From contig JAQUYD010000007.1 of assembly GCA_028692035.1 (NCBI GenBank), positions 1 to 50,717 of the forward strand: 50,717 bases of DNA, read 5' to 3'. This DNA is from Oscillospiraceae bacterium. Lineage in GTDB: Bacteria; Bacillota; Clostridia; Oscillospirales; Ruminococcaceae. Below the pieces are notes generated by a model. That model searched no databases, had not been told where the DNA came from, and saw nothing but the letters and a program-made list of their open reading frames with translations. This document shows, one piece after another, positions 14,389-23,285 of this stretch. Every line of letters begins with the position of its first letter. Within the stretch, counting starts at the first letter, position 1. The translations under genes and the position numbers were made by a program.

Positions 14389-16097
14389 AAATAGCAAGGG
14401 TTCATATCGAAAACTACCGCAGTATAAAACAGCTTGATTTTTCTCCAAATAACTACGGTGCTTTGATAGGTGAAAACAATGCGGGCAAAAGCAATATTCT
14501 TAAAGCAGTCAACCTTGTATTAGGTGAAACATGGCCGACCGACCGTACATTTACGGAAGAAGATTTTAATGACTATAATACCGAAAAGGATATTGTAATA
14601 CAGATTTATTTTGATAGTGCCCTTGATGAATGGCGCAATAATTGCAAGTGTGAGGTTGCAGGATTTGAGTTAAGAGGAAAGGCATATAAGCGTCGCGTTA
14701 AATCAAAACCAGCAGGAACGCTTGTGGTTGATTTCGTGTGTATAGATAAGCGCGGTAAGCCCTGTCAATATCCTGCTACTCCGTACAAAGAGGGGGAGCG
14801 ATACACAGGTCAATACTATCAATTAAAAGTATCAAAAGAACTCCGCGAAAGAATACCGTTTATCTATGTTGATGTAATGCGCGATTACAATAAACAAGAC
14901 CCAAGCAACAGATGGTCTATTTTGCGTCGCCTTTTCAATGATATAAATACAAGCCTATCGTCTGACAAAACGACCGTTAATGTGGAAGCGTCAGAGGGTA
15001 AAAAGAAAATGACGCGGAAGCAAGCCTTCGAGTTAAAAATCAAGGAGGCATACAGTTTCCTGCAAACAGAGCAATTTCTTGAAATTGAAAGTAAAATACG
15101 TACTAACTCATTAGAGCAGATGGGCATTGATTCTGCGGAGGGTGATATTGCAATTCGTTTTGATACCTACGACTCAATGAATGTCTTTAAGAACTTGCAA
15201 CTATATGTAGACCAAATGGGAATAAGCACAACGGCTGATATGGTGGGGGCTGGATTGCAAAGCGCAATCGTGATAGCTATATTCCGAACTTATGAAGAAA
15301 TCAAAAAAGAGGGAGCCATTTTTGCTATTGAGGAGCCGGAAGTATATTTGCACCCTCAAAAACAGCATTATTTCAGCACTATACTTTCGCGGTTAAGCGG
15401 ACAAAACCAAGTGTTCATTACAACGCACTCTCCTACATTTATTCGGCTGTACGAGCCGGAAAATGTCTGTTTAATTCGTAGGAACAATGCAGACGGTACT
15501 ACTGCGAAGCTATGCGAACGGGAACAGATAGTAAAAACCGAAAAAGAAGCCTTAAAACTTGAAAACTATTTTGACAATCAACGAAACGAGATGTTCTTTG
15601 CGAGAGGTGTCATTTTTGTTGAGGGAGCAACTGAAAAGTTTGCATTTCCTTATGCCGGAAGAAAAATGGATGTTGATATTGATAGATATGGAATATCGGT
15701 TGTTGAGTGTGGCGGCAAAGGCAATCTGCTGACCTTTGCAAAAGTCGCAACGGCTTTTGCAATACCCTATGTCGTTGTGGCGGATGATGATATAAAAGAT
15801 TTAACTGCCATCAAAGACCCTGAAAAAAAGAAAAAAGTCGAAGCGGAAAATGCTAATCACACAAAAAAGAATACGGCGTTAAAGGATTTTGTCCCCGCAG
15901 CACAAATGTTTTGGATGATACCGAATATTGAAGCAGTCATGGGCATTAACGAGAATACTGACAATAAGATAAAACAGGCTATGGAATACCTAAAAGCGAA
16001 AAATGGCAAGGATGATATTGCCGCAGAAATACAAAACCCATTATTAGCAATTATGCGTATGATAGGCATAAACGAGGAGGACAAGCCCAATGACTGA
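14385..16097 (+). CDS. OLD family ATP-dependent endonuclease (AAA ATPase-TOPRIM)
   Basis: A 570-residue protein with an ABC/SMC-like ATPase domain and a TOPRIM nuclease domain. Walker A is GENNAGKSN (residues 29-37), Walker B is FAIEEPEVYLHP (about 313-324), and the D-loop/His region is VFITTHSPTF. The TOPRIM part has GVIFVEGATEKFAFP (about 406) and VADDDIKDL (about 465). OLD nucleases are associated with phage defence, alone or with partners (Gabija GajA is a relative). Here the partner region is a type III restriction system, whose mod start overlaps this gene by eight bases. The gene looks intact. Base composition is A+T richer than the chromosome to the right, suggesting transfer. Confidence 0.9.
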   Translation: MKIARVHIENYRSIKQLDFSPNNYGALIGENNAGKSNILKAVNLVLGETWPTDRTFTEEDFNDYNTEKDIVIQIYFDSALDEWRNNCKCEVAGFELRGKAYKRRVKSKPAGTLVVDFVCIDKRGKPCQYPATPYKEGERYTGQYYQLKVSKELRERIPFIYVDVMRDYNKQDPSNRWSILRRLFNDINTSLSSDKTTVNVEASEGKKKMTRKQAFELKIKEAYSFLQTEQFLEIESKIRTNSLEQMGIDSAEGDIAIRFDTYDSMNVFKNLQLYVDQMGISTTADMVGAGLQSAIVIAIFRTYEEIKKEGAIFAIEEPEVYLHPQKQHYFSTILSRLSGQNQVFITTHSPTFIRLYEPENVCLIRRNNADGTTAKLCEREQIVKTEKEALKLENYFDNQRNEMFFARGVIFVEGATEKFAFPYAGRKMDVDIDRYGISVVECGGKGNLLTFAKVATAFAIPYVVVADDDIKDLTAIKDPEKKKKVEAENANHTKKNTALKDFVPAAQMFWMIPNIEAVMGINENTDNKIKQAMEYLKAKNGKDDIAAEIQNPLLAIMRMIGINEEDKPND

Positions 16098-16209
16098 TAA
16101 ATTAGACGGTCTTTCAATGGACATTGAGCAGGAGCAGCGGGAAAAACTTCAAGCTGTATTCCCGGAGTGCTTCACCGAGGGACATTTGGATATAGATAGG
16201 GGGCTTTAA
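16090..16209 (+). pseudogene. 5' end of a type III DNA methyltransferase (mod), deleted
   Basis: Thirty-nine codons beginning MTDKLDGLSMDIEQEQREKL, then FPECFTEGHLDID. This is the conserved start of type III Mod subunits (LFPECFTEGKLDIDKLLSL-like). After LDIDR the sequence changes, and the frame ends at TAA 16207-16209. All catalytic motifs (about 550 or more residues) are missing. The break falls at about 16199, where the res reading frame begins. Confidence 0.75.
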
Positions 16210-18496
16210 TAAGCCATATATCAAACTGTTGTCTGTTTCCAATGACAACGGTTTTCGCGCGCGGATTGAAATGGATATTGCGGACAAGGACGGAAAGGTC
16301 AGCAGAAAAGCTATTACAGTCAAGCAGGACGCGGATTTATATAAGCTGTCCGGCAATCGCAGTTTATATGAAGGATATACCGTCTCCGGCATTGACTGTA
16401 CGCCGGGCATGGAGCAAATTGAGTTGTCGGGCGTTGATGCCCTGCGGCTCGGCAAGGCGATAGGCGACGTTGATGAAAATGTAATGAAACGGGCACAGAT
16501 ACGCCGAACGATAGAGGCGCATTTAGACAAGGAATTGAGATACACCCAAAAGGGAATAAAGGTTTTATCCTTATTCTTCATTGATGAAGTGAAGAAATAC
16601 CGCAACGAGGACGGCGGCAAAGGCGTCTATGCCGAGATGTTTGAAGAAGCCTACTCCGAATTGATGAAGCTGCCGAAATATGAACATTTGTGCGGACGCT
16701 TCCCTGCCGACGCAGCGTGTGTTCATGACGGTTATTTTTCACAAGATAAAAAGGGCAATTACAAGAATACTAAGGGTGATACGTTAGACGACTACAACAC
16801 CTATAACACAATTATGAAAGACAAGGAATGGCTTTTGTCTTTCGATTGTCCGTTGCGCTTCATCTTTTCCCATTCTGCGTTAAAAGAAGGGTGGGACAAT
16901 CCTAATGTATTTCAGGTCTGCAGCTTGATTGAACAGAAAAGCACACTTACAGCCCGTCAAAAGGTGGGGCGTGGCTTGCGCCTTTGTGTCAATCAAGATG
17001 GAGAGCGTATTGAGGATAGGGATATAAACCTCCTGCACGTTATGGCGAATGAGAGCTTTGCGGAGTTTGCCGACACGCTGCAAAAGGAAATTGAAGATGA
17101 AACAGGTGTGAAGTTTGGCATATTGCAGCTTGACTTGTTTAGCGGAATGATATTTGAAGAAACTGTTACAGAAGAAAAGCCGTTAACAGAGGAACAAGCC
17201 GCAACGCTTCTTTCCCACCTTGCAGGTGAGGGCTTTATAAAATCCGATATGCCTACTTTGGAGGCTCCTGCGTTGCCGCAAGAGCTTGAAACAGCAAAAA
17301 CAAAAGCGGTTGAGGTTATTGCCCGCGAAGGCGGTATTACTCCCGAAGCCATAACCGAACTCACCGCACAAAAAACGGTTGTCGTGCAAAAATCCATTTC
17401 CTATGACAGCGCACAGGAGCTTTTGACTTGTTTTGAAAACAAGGGATATATAACAAAATCCGGCAGGATAAAAGATAGCATGAAAGCCGCCGTACAGGAT
17501 GGAACGCTTGAATTGCCGTCGCATTTGGAAAGCGCAAGACCGCAGATTGAAAATATGATACGCCGCGCTGATACCAAGCCGCCTATCCGCGACGCTTCGA
17601 GGGACGTTACGGTACAGTTGAAAAAGGAAGTCACCGCGTCGCCGGAGTTTTTGGAGTTATGGGATAAGATAAAGCAAAAGACTACTTACCGCGTGAAGAT
17701 TGACGAAAGCGAATTGATACGCCGGAGCGTAAAGGGCTTGGAGGACATGGAGCCAATACCCAAAGCGCGTATCATTACGCAGACAGCCGATATTCAGATT
17801 GACAATCCTGGCGTGACCTACACCGAGCGCGGCATAAAGACGGCTGCTCTTTCAGACAGTTATTCGTCACTCCCCAATATCCTTACGATTATAGGCGGGC
17901 AGACCTTAACCAAACGTGCGACTGTTTATGAAATACTCAAAGAAAGCGGGCGACTTTTGGACTTTCTCAATAATCCGCAGATGTTTATCGAGAATGTAAC
18001 GCAGATAATTTTAGATGTTCGCCGCACCCTTGCGATAGACGGTATCAGCTACAAAAAAATCTATGGCGAGGAATACTTCATACAGGAGATTTTTGATAGC
18101 GCAGAGCTCATCGCCAATCTGGACAGAAACGCCGTAGCCGTAGAGCATAGCGTTTATGATTATGTTATTTACGACAGTACGACAGTTGAAAAGCCGTTTG
18201 CGCTTGACTTGGACGACGACCCGGACGTAAAGATATTTTTCAAGCTGCCGAACCGTTTCAAGGTGGACACGCCCATAGGTACATATAATCCCGACTGGGC
18301 GGTTTATGTTGAAATTGACGGAATAAAAAAGCTGTACTTTGTCTTGGAAACAAAGGGAAAGACCAATGAACTTGATTTACGAGGACGTGAGGATTTGAAA
18401 ATCCGTTGTGGAAAGGCTCATTTCAAAGCAATCGGCAGCGGCGCAGAACTTCACGTTGCTACCAAGTGGAATGATTTTAAGATTAGAAATGTATGA
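16199..18496 (+). pseudogene. Type III restriction enzyme Res subunit, N-terminally deleted
   Basis: About 765 codons of a Res subunit. The open frame runs from the junction at about 16199 (GGFNKPYIKLLSVSND) through VLSLFFIDEV, helicase motif V (LKEGWDNPNVFQV) and VI (RQKVGRGLRL), to a PD-ExK endonuclease core: PDWA at about 18293 and FVLETKG at about 18341. The N-terminal DEAD-box ATPase motifs I-III are absent, so the enzyme should not cut or translocate. No ribosome site belongs to it; a TTG at 16229 is the nearest start. The intact C-terminus suggests the deletion is recent or that the fragment is tolerated because the methyltransferase was lost with it. Confidence 0.85.
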
Positions 18497-18500
18497 GCAA

Positions 18501-18532
18501 GAGGGCGCAAGCGGTAATCCGCTTGCGCCCTC
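18501..18532 (+). terminator. Strong hairpin after the defence operon
   Basis: Perfect 14-base stem (GAGGGCGCAAGCGG and its complement) with a TAAT loop, beginning 4 bases after the res stop. The tail is only moderately T-rich. Confidence 0.7.
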
Positions 18533-18686
18533 AAATATTATGGGTGTCCTGTCACGCAATAGAGGTCAAAAAATCCTGTATTCATGCGGCTTTGCGGGCG
18601 CAGAAACAAGATAGGTAAGGGTTTTATATTCCTACCCCCGAAAATGGAGTTCTACTGCGTAACGTTTACAGCATAACGATGAACAC
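18533..18686. other. Intergenic stretch, no recognisable gene
   Basis: About 150 bases between two hairpins, at the boundary between the A+T-richer defence region and the GC-rich chromosome. I see no integrase, tRNA or obvious direct repeat, but an island end here would fit the change in composition. Confidence 0.4.
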
Positions 18687-18725
18687 AAAAGACGGGTGAA
18701 AGCATCTGCATCTCACCCGTCTTTT
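18687..18725. terminator. Bidirectional intrinsic terminator
   Basis: Arms AAAAGACGGGTGA and TCACCCGTCTTTT, 13-base perfect stem, loop of 13. A and T runs flank it, so it can work in both directions, separating the island from the VOC gene. Confidence 0.75.
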
Positions 18726-18805
18726 GTTGCACCCTGTATGGCAGCTACCCTTTTTCAGTTTGTTGTTGATACTGTTTTATCAGTAGCTGCCTTGCCGGGC
18801 CTTTT

Positions 18806-19279
18806 TTATTTTCCTTTTTGTTTCATCGCAGCCAGTACAAACGCCAGCGGGTGTTGGGTAATCCGAGCCGCCTCTTCCGGGGAATGGCCCTGGGCCACCA
18901 CCCGCCGGGCTACCGCCGCCATATCCTCCCCGATCTCGATCATATGAAAATCCGGGTCGTAAATGCGCACCACCCACTGCTGCCAGCTGTGCTGCTTAGG
19001 CGGATGGACATACTGCACGTCGGGATACTGCTTCAGCCGTTTCACAAAACCATTGAAATCCTCCGTCTCGAAATACAGCTCCATGTTGTGGGGTTTTTGC
19101 AGCACCGACTCCTCCGGAAGCCCGGCAAGTGCAGAAAAGCCCTCTTGGATGGAAAACCCGCCGCTGAAGGTGACGTTCTCGCCAAAATCCAGCGCCACCT
19201 GTTGGCCGAATAGCTCTTTGTAAAACCGTTTGGAGCGCTCAACATCCCGTACTGCCAAAAGCACACCCGAAAAACGCAT
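18806..19279 (-). CDS. VOC (glyoxalase/bleomycin resistance) family protein
   Basis: A 157-residue vicinal-oxygen-chelate fold protein: MRFSGVLLAVRDVERSKRFY is the classic first beta-alpha unit and VRIYDPDFHMIEIGE the last metal-ligand strand. A C-terminal helical tail of about 35 residues (ARRVVAQGHSPEEAARITQH) is added. Substrate not predictable; candidates are a dioxygenase, isomerase or resistance-type binding role. It lies 11 bases after the PFL gene, so it is the last gene of the ACT-PFL-VOC operon. Confidence 0.85.
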   Translation of the reverse strand: MRFSGVLLAVRDVERSKRFYKELFGQQVALDFGENVTFSGGFSIQEGFSALAGLPEESVLQKPHNMELYFETEDFNGFVKRLKQYPDVQYVHPPKQHSWQQWVVRIYDPDFHMIEIGEDMAAVARRVVAQGHSPEEAARITQHPLAFVLAAMKQKGK

Positions 19280-19290
19280 CTGCCTTCCCC

Positions 19291-20646
19291 CTAATTTTTG
19301 AGGCTTTGCAGCGGCGCCGGAATCCGTCCGCCGCGGCGGATAAACTTGGCCGGGCTCACCTGGTTGACCGGCATCACCGGCCCGCTACCCAGCAGGCCGC
19401 CGAATTCCAGCTCCTCGCCCTCTTTTTTGCCGATGGCTGGGATAATACGTACCGCCGTCGTTTTGGAATTAACCATACCGATGGCCGCTTCGTCGGCGAT
19501 AATGGCGGCAATCACCTCCGCCGGCGTATCTCCCGGGCAGACGATCATATCCAGCCCCACCGAACAAACGGCGGTCATCGCCTCCAGCTTTTCTAGCTTT
19601 AAGCAGCCGGTGCGGGCGGCAGCAATCATGCCCGCATCCTCCGACACCGGAATAAAGGCGCCGGATAGCCCGCCTACATGGGATGAGGCCATGACGCCGC
19701 CTTTTTTCACCGCATCGTTTAACAGGGCTAGCGCCGCCGTGGTGCCATAGCAACCGCACTGGGCCAGGCCCATCTCCTCTAAAATATGCGCCACCGAATC
19801 GCCCACCTCAGGGGTCGGCGCCAGCGACAGATCGACAATGCCAAAGGGCACCCCCAACCGCCGGGACGCTTCAGAACCGACCAACTGCCCCATACGGGTG
19901 ATCTTGAATGCCGTTTTCTTGATGATGTCCGCAATATCGGTCAAATTGCCGTCGGGGCATTTGGTCAGCGCCGCCCGCACCACGCCGGGGCCGGATACGC
20001 CTACATTGATCACACATTCCGGCTCGCCAGGGCCGTGAAACGCCCCTGCCATAAAGGGGTTGTCCTCCGGTGCGTTACAAAACACCACTAGTTTAGCCGC
20101 GCCAATGCAGTCCCGGTCAGCCGTCAGCCGCGCCGTTTCGCACACGACCTTGCCCATTACCCCCACCGCATCCATGTTGATCCCGGTTTTGGTGGAACCG
20201 ATGTTCACCGACGAACAGACAAATTCGGTCTGGGCCAGCGCCCGCGGGATGGATTCGATCAGCTCCTTGTCCCCGGCGGCAAAGCCTTTGTGCACCAGCG
20301 CCGAATAACCGCCGATAAAGTTCACGCCCACCGCCTTGGCCGCTTTGTCCAGGGTCAGGGCATATTGCACCGGGTCGCCGCCAGAAGCCGCCACCAGCAT
20401 GGCGATGGGGGTCACCGAAATACGTTTATTGATGATCGGTATGCCGTACTCCGCCTCGATCTGCTCGCCCACCTGCACCAAATCTTTGGCATAGGCCGTG
20501 ATCTTGTCATACACCTTCTGGCAAGCGCGTTCAACGTCCGGATCGCAACAGGATAGCAGCGAAATGCCCATGGTGATGGTCCGGATATCCAAATGCTCTT
20601 CTTCGATCATTTGGACCGTCTCCATAATATCCTTCATATTGATCAT
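19291..20646 (-). CDS. PFL/DUF711 family protein (UPF0210)
   Basis: A 451-residue protein of the UPF0210 (DUF711) family, whose members resemble pyruvate-formate-lyase-like barrels but lack a proven reaction. Family marks: the opening [20 protein letters not shown]-like region, [50 protein letters not shown] and [16 protein letters not shown]. No glycyl-radical motif is seen at the C-terminus, so it is not a true formate lyase. GAGGAGGGG precedes the ATG. It is almost always paired with a small ACT-domain protein, as here (gap of 14 bases). Amino-acid-related regulation is suspected. Confidence 0.9.
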   Translation of the reverse strand: MINMKDIMETVQMIEEEHLDIRTITMGISLLSCCDPDVERACQKVYDKITAYAKDLVQVGEQIEAEYGIPIINKRISVTPIAMLVAASGGDPVQYALTLDKAAKAVGVNFIGGYSALVHKGFAAGDKELIESIPRALAQTEFVCSSVNIGSTKTGINMDAVGVMGKVVCETARLTADRDCIGAAKLVVFCNAPEDNPFMAGAFHGPGEPECVINVGVSGPGVVRAALTKCPDGNLTDIADIIKKTAFKITRMGQLVGSEASRRLGVPFGIVDLSLAPTPEVGDSVAHILEEMGLAQCGCYGTTAALALLNDAVKKGGVMASSHVGGLSGAFIPVSEDAGMIAAARTGCLKLEKLEAMTAVCSVGLDMIVCPGDTPAEVIAAIIADEAAIGMVNSKTTAVRIIPAIGKKEGEELEFGGLLGSGPVMPVNQVSPAKFIRRGGRIPAPLQSLKN

Positions 20647-20660
20647 GGCTGTCCCCTCCT

Positions 20661-20930
20661 CTAGATGCGGTGCATCGCGTTGAAAATATCCTCGTGCATC
20701 ACATGGATTTTGAGGTTCTTTTCCTCTCCCAGCTCGTTCATGGACTGGGCCAGGCCGTTGATGCCGCCGGACAGATGGTCAATGTTCACCAACATAACCA
20801 TGACGAACAGCTCCTGCATCACCGATTGGGTCACTTCAATGACGTTGGCCTTGTGCTCGGCGCAAACCTGGCTGACCGCCGCCAAAATCCCTACGGTATC
20901 CTGTCCTACCACTGTAATAATCGCTCTCAT
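20661..20930 (-). CDS. ACT domain protein (UPF0237)
   Basis: An 89-residue stand-alone ACT domain: [20 protein letters not shown] begins the ligand-binding fold, and [20 protein letters not shown] continues it. The start is the Met after AAAGGAAAAAAG; an in-frame start 24 bases upstream has no such site. It shows similarity to the regulatory ACT repeats of GcvR and is the constant partner of PFL proteins. It probably senses an amino acid and controls the partner; this is not proven. Confidence 0.9.
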   Translation of the reverse strand: MRAIITVVGQDTVGILAAVSQVCAEHKANVIEVTQSVMQELFVMVMLVNIDHLSGGINGLAQSMNELGEEKNLKIHVMHEDIFNAMHRI

Positions 20931-21006
20931 CTTCTTTTTTCCTTTCTCTTTCAAGCTGTCCGCTCTATTAAAACAGCTGCTTCTTGCTTCTCGGTAAAGG
21001 GGGTGA

Positions 21007-21039
21007 AAAGAAGGGCGAACGGATGGTTCGCCCTTCTTT
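21007..21039 (-). terminator. Terminator after the C26 amidotransferase gene
   Basis: Perfect 14-base stem (AAAGAAGGGCGAAC and its complement), 5-base loop, with TTTT on the minus-strand side. It lies 21 bases after the stop of the C26 gene and before the ACT gene. Confidence 0.75.
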
Positions 21040-21059
21040 CCGCCTGCACCGGACGCTGG

Positions 21060-21776
21060 TTATTGGCAGTTATCTACCAGCCAGCGAAACAGGTTGACAT
21101 AATCCGCAAACCGCTGGGCCATGTTTTCCGGATGGAACTGAACGCAAAGGATTTTTTTGTCCATGCACTCTATCGCCTCTACAATTCCGTCCGCCGCCGT
21201 GCCGGTGACAGTAAAGCCTCGGGCAATGTCCTTGAGCGCCTGATGATGGAAGGAGTTGGTCATGATCTTCTCGGCGCCCATTCGCTCCCGGATCATGCTG
21301 CCCTCTTTCAAATCCACCCAATGGAACGGCTCGTCCCGGTCGTCCATGCTGCCCGCGTGGGCCTGAAGGCTTTTGGTCTGGAGGGCGATATCCTGAATCA
21401 TATTGCCGCCGTATGCCACATTGACCAGCTGCATGCCGCGGCAGACGCCAAACACCGGCTTTTTCGCCGCGACGCAGCCTTTGATCATCTGAATTTCAAA
21501 CACGTCCTGATCCATGTTAAAATGGCTCATCCCCCGCACCGGGTCCTCGCCGTACAGATGAGGGGCAATATCCCCGCCGCCGGGACAGAGATATCCGTCG
21601 ATCGACTCGATGTAAGCCGCAATCTGCTCCGGGTCGGTCGTAGCAGAGAGAATGACAGGACAGCCGCCCGCCATCCGCACAGACTTGATATAATCGCCGC
21701 CGATCCCGTAGGAGCCCCTAGGGCCGACTTTCGCCATAAAGCCGCCGGTAATACCGATCAAGGGTTTCTTGTTCAT
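21060..21776 (-). CDS. Class I glutamine amidotransferase-like hydrolase (peptidase C26, PuuD-like)
   Basis: A 238-residue C26 family protein, related to gamma-glutamyl-gamma-aminobutyrate hydrolase. The nucleophile lies in VFGVCRGMQL, and the catalytic His/Glu in CVQFHPENM near the C-terminus. GYLCPGGGDIAPHLYGE is the oxyanion-side loop typical of the family. It would split gamma-glutamyl amides of polyamines or amino acids; no puu genes are nearby, so the substrate is open. It has its own promoter (21831-21859) and terminator. Confidence 0.88.
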   Translation of the reverse strand: MNKKPLIGITGGFMAKVGPRGSYGIGGDYIKSVRMAGGCPVILSATTDPEQIAAYIESIDGYLCPGGGDIAPHLYGEDPVRGMSHFNMDQDVFEIQMIKGCVAAKKPVFGVCRGMQLVNVAYGGNMIQDIALQTKSLQAHAGSMDDRDEPFHWVDLKEGSMIRERMGAEKIMTNSFHHQALKDIARGFTVTGTAADGIVEAIECMDKKILCVQFHPENMAQRFADYVNLFRWLVDNCQ

Positions 21777-21830
21777 CGCTTGATTCCCGCCTTTTCTCTG
21801 GATTGGCCCGAAGGCCTTTAAACGAGTTTA

Positions 21831-21859
21831 AGTATACCATACCTGTATGGGGGTTTCAA
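21831..21859 (-). promoter_or_regulatory. Promoter of the C26 amidotransferase gene
   Basis: Minus strand -35 TTGAAA (21859-21854), 17-base spacer, -10 TATACT (21836-21831), 55 bases before the start codon. Confidence 0.65.
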
Positions 21860-21922
21860 TTGTTTTTGTGAAGGAAAAGCGCTTTCCGCCTGCAAAAAAG
21901 CCGAAAAAAAAGCCGCTGGCCA

Positions 21923-21952
21923 TTGTGAAACTTCCCCTAAATATGTTATACT
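21923..21952 (+). promoter_or_regulatory. Promoter of the PHP-Lrp-aminotransferase operon
   Basis: -35 TTGTGA (21923-21928), 18-base spacer, -10 TATACT (21947-21952), divergent from the C26 promoter and 32 bases before the ATG at 21984. Confidence 0.6.
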
Positions 21953-21983
21953 ATTTTCACCATGCGCGGGGAAGGGGATTTTT

Positions 21984-22793
21984 ATGTATCTGAATATCTT
22001 TGACAGCCACACCCACAGCGATACGTCCTGGGACGCAGAGCATTCCATCACCTTTCTGTGTGAAACGGCGGTGAAAAAGGGGATTTTGGGGTTTGCCATC
22101 ACCGACCATTGCGAAATCAACGAATACGTGACCCGGGACATCGAGACCCGCATCAAACAAGGATATTTTGAGATGCTCAAAGCCCGGGCCGCCTTCGGCA
22201 AAAGCCTGATGATCTCCTACGGCATCGAACTGGGGCAGATGAACTATGACCTGGATTTGACCCGGCACGTGCTGGCGATGGAGCCGTACGATTTTGTGCT
22301 AGGCTCGCTGCACTGCATCCGTGGCGACGAGGATTTTTACTTTATGGACTTTAAAGACGTTGACCCTTATGCCTTGCTGGAAGAATATTATCGGGAGCTT
22401 TACGAAATCGCCAAACTGGGCTTGTTTGATTCTATGGCTCACATCACCTACCCCATCCGCTATATGAACGGCAACCACCACCTTGGCGTCGATCTGTCCC
22501 GGATGGACGATCTGATTGATTTGACCTTGCGGACCCTGGCAGAAAACGGCAAAGCGCTGGAGATCAACACCTCCGGCCTGCGGGGGCCCATCGGCGAAAC
22601 CTCGCCGACCTTAAAGTATGTCAAGCGGTTCCGGGAACTGGGCGGGGAATATGTCACCCTCGGCTCCGACGCCCACGCCGCGGAGGATTTGGGCGAAGGC
22701 ATTCAAGAGGCAATGGAAATAGCCCGCCAGGCGGGCTTCCAATCCTTTACCTTTTACAAAAAACGGCAGCCCCGGCTGCTGCAAATTTATTAG
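21984..22793 (+). CDS. PHP-domain phosphoesterase (histidinol-phosphatase HisK-like)
   Basis: A 269-residue PHP (polymerase and histidinol phosphatase) protein. Metal-binding motifs are in order: DSHTHSD (residues 8-14), ITDHCE, GIELGQ, GSLHCI and GSDAHAAEDLGEG. The trinuclear metal centre hydrolyses a phosphate ester; histidinol phosphate is the usual substrate. No other his gene is present, so a different phosphate is possible. GGGGAAGGGG precedes the ATG. It is first in an operon with an Lrp-type regulator and an aminotransferase. Confidence 0.85.
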   Translation: MYLNIFDSHTHSDTSWDAEHSITFLCETAVKKGILGFAITDHCEINEYVTRDIETRIKQGYFEMLKARAAFGKSLMISYGIELGQMNYDLDLTRHVLAMEPYDFVLGSLHCIRGDEDFYFMDFKDVDPYALLEEYYRELYEIAKLGLFDSMAHITYPIRYMNGNHHLGVDLSRMDDLIDLTLRTLAENGKALEINTSGLRGPIGETSPTLKYVKRFRELGGEYVTLGSDAHAAEDLGEGIQEAMEIARQAGFQSFTFYKKRQPRLLQIY

Positions 22794-22805
22794 GAGGATA
22801 CACTT

Positions 22806-23285
22806 ATGGATCGACTGCTCTCTTTATTGCAAAACAACGCGCGCCTTACCAACAAGCAGCTGGCCGTCATGCTCGGCCGGGAAGAAACCGACGTGGCAGC
22901 CGCCATCGAGGCATATGAAAAATCCGGTGTCATCCGCGGCTATCAGGCCGTAATCGATTGGGACAAGACCGATGCTCCCACGGTGTTCGCCCGCATCGAG
23001 ATCAAGGTCACCCCCAAAAAGGATTTCGGCTTTGAGGAGATCGCGCGCACCATTATGGATCTGGAAGAGGTTCAGTCGGTCAGCCTGATGAGCGGCGGCT
23101 ATGATCTGGCCGTGACCGTATCCGGCAAAAACTTCCGGGATATCGCTATGTTTGTGGCCCACCGCCTTTCGCCTATCGACTCGGTCAACTCCACCGCTAC
23201 CCACTTTATCCTAAAAAAATACAAGGAGCGGGGCGTGGTCTTTGAGGAGGAGGTCAAAGACGAGAGGAGGATGACGCTGCTGTGA
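22806..23285 (+). CDS. Lrp/AsnC family transcriptional regulator
   Basis: A 159-residue feast/famine regulator: N-terminal helix-turn-helix (LLQNNARLTNKQLAVMLGRE, then EDTDVAAAI-like helix) and a C-terminal RAM ligand domain with SVSLMSGGYDLAVTVSGKNF. It starts 12 bases after the PHP gene behind AGGAGG. Its stop overlaps the GTG start of the aminotransferase (GTGA). This pairing is common in Clostridia, and the regulator probably responds to an amino acid and controls its partner. Confidence 0.92.
   Translation: MDRLLSLLQNNARLTNKQLAVMLGREETDVAAAIEAYEKSGVIRGYQAVIDWDKTDAPTVFARIEIKVTPKKDFGFEEIARTIMDLEEVQSVSLMSGGYDLAVTVSGKNFRDIAMFVAHRLSPIDSVNSTATHFILKKYKERGVVFEEEVKDERRMTLL

Noticed and set aside
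16229-18496. Intact helicase/restriction gene starting at TTG 16229
   Set aside because: It lacks the ATPase motifs and a ribosome site, and coding similarity extends upstream to the deletion joint, so it is a truncated res.
18645-18677. Ten-codon frame MEFYCVTFTA
   Set aside because: No ribosome site and too short to separate from chance.
20670-21821. A 383-codon plus-strand open frame
   Set aside because: Overlaps the ACT and C26 genes on the other strand and includes their terminator; no protein-like motifs.
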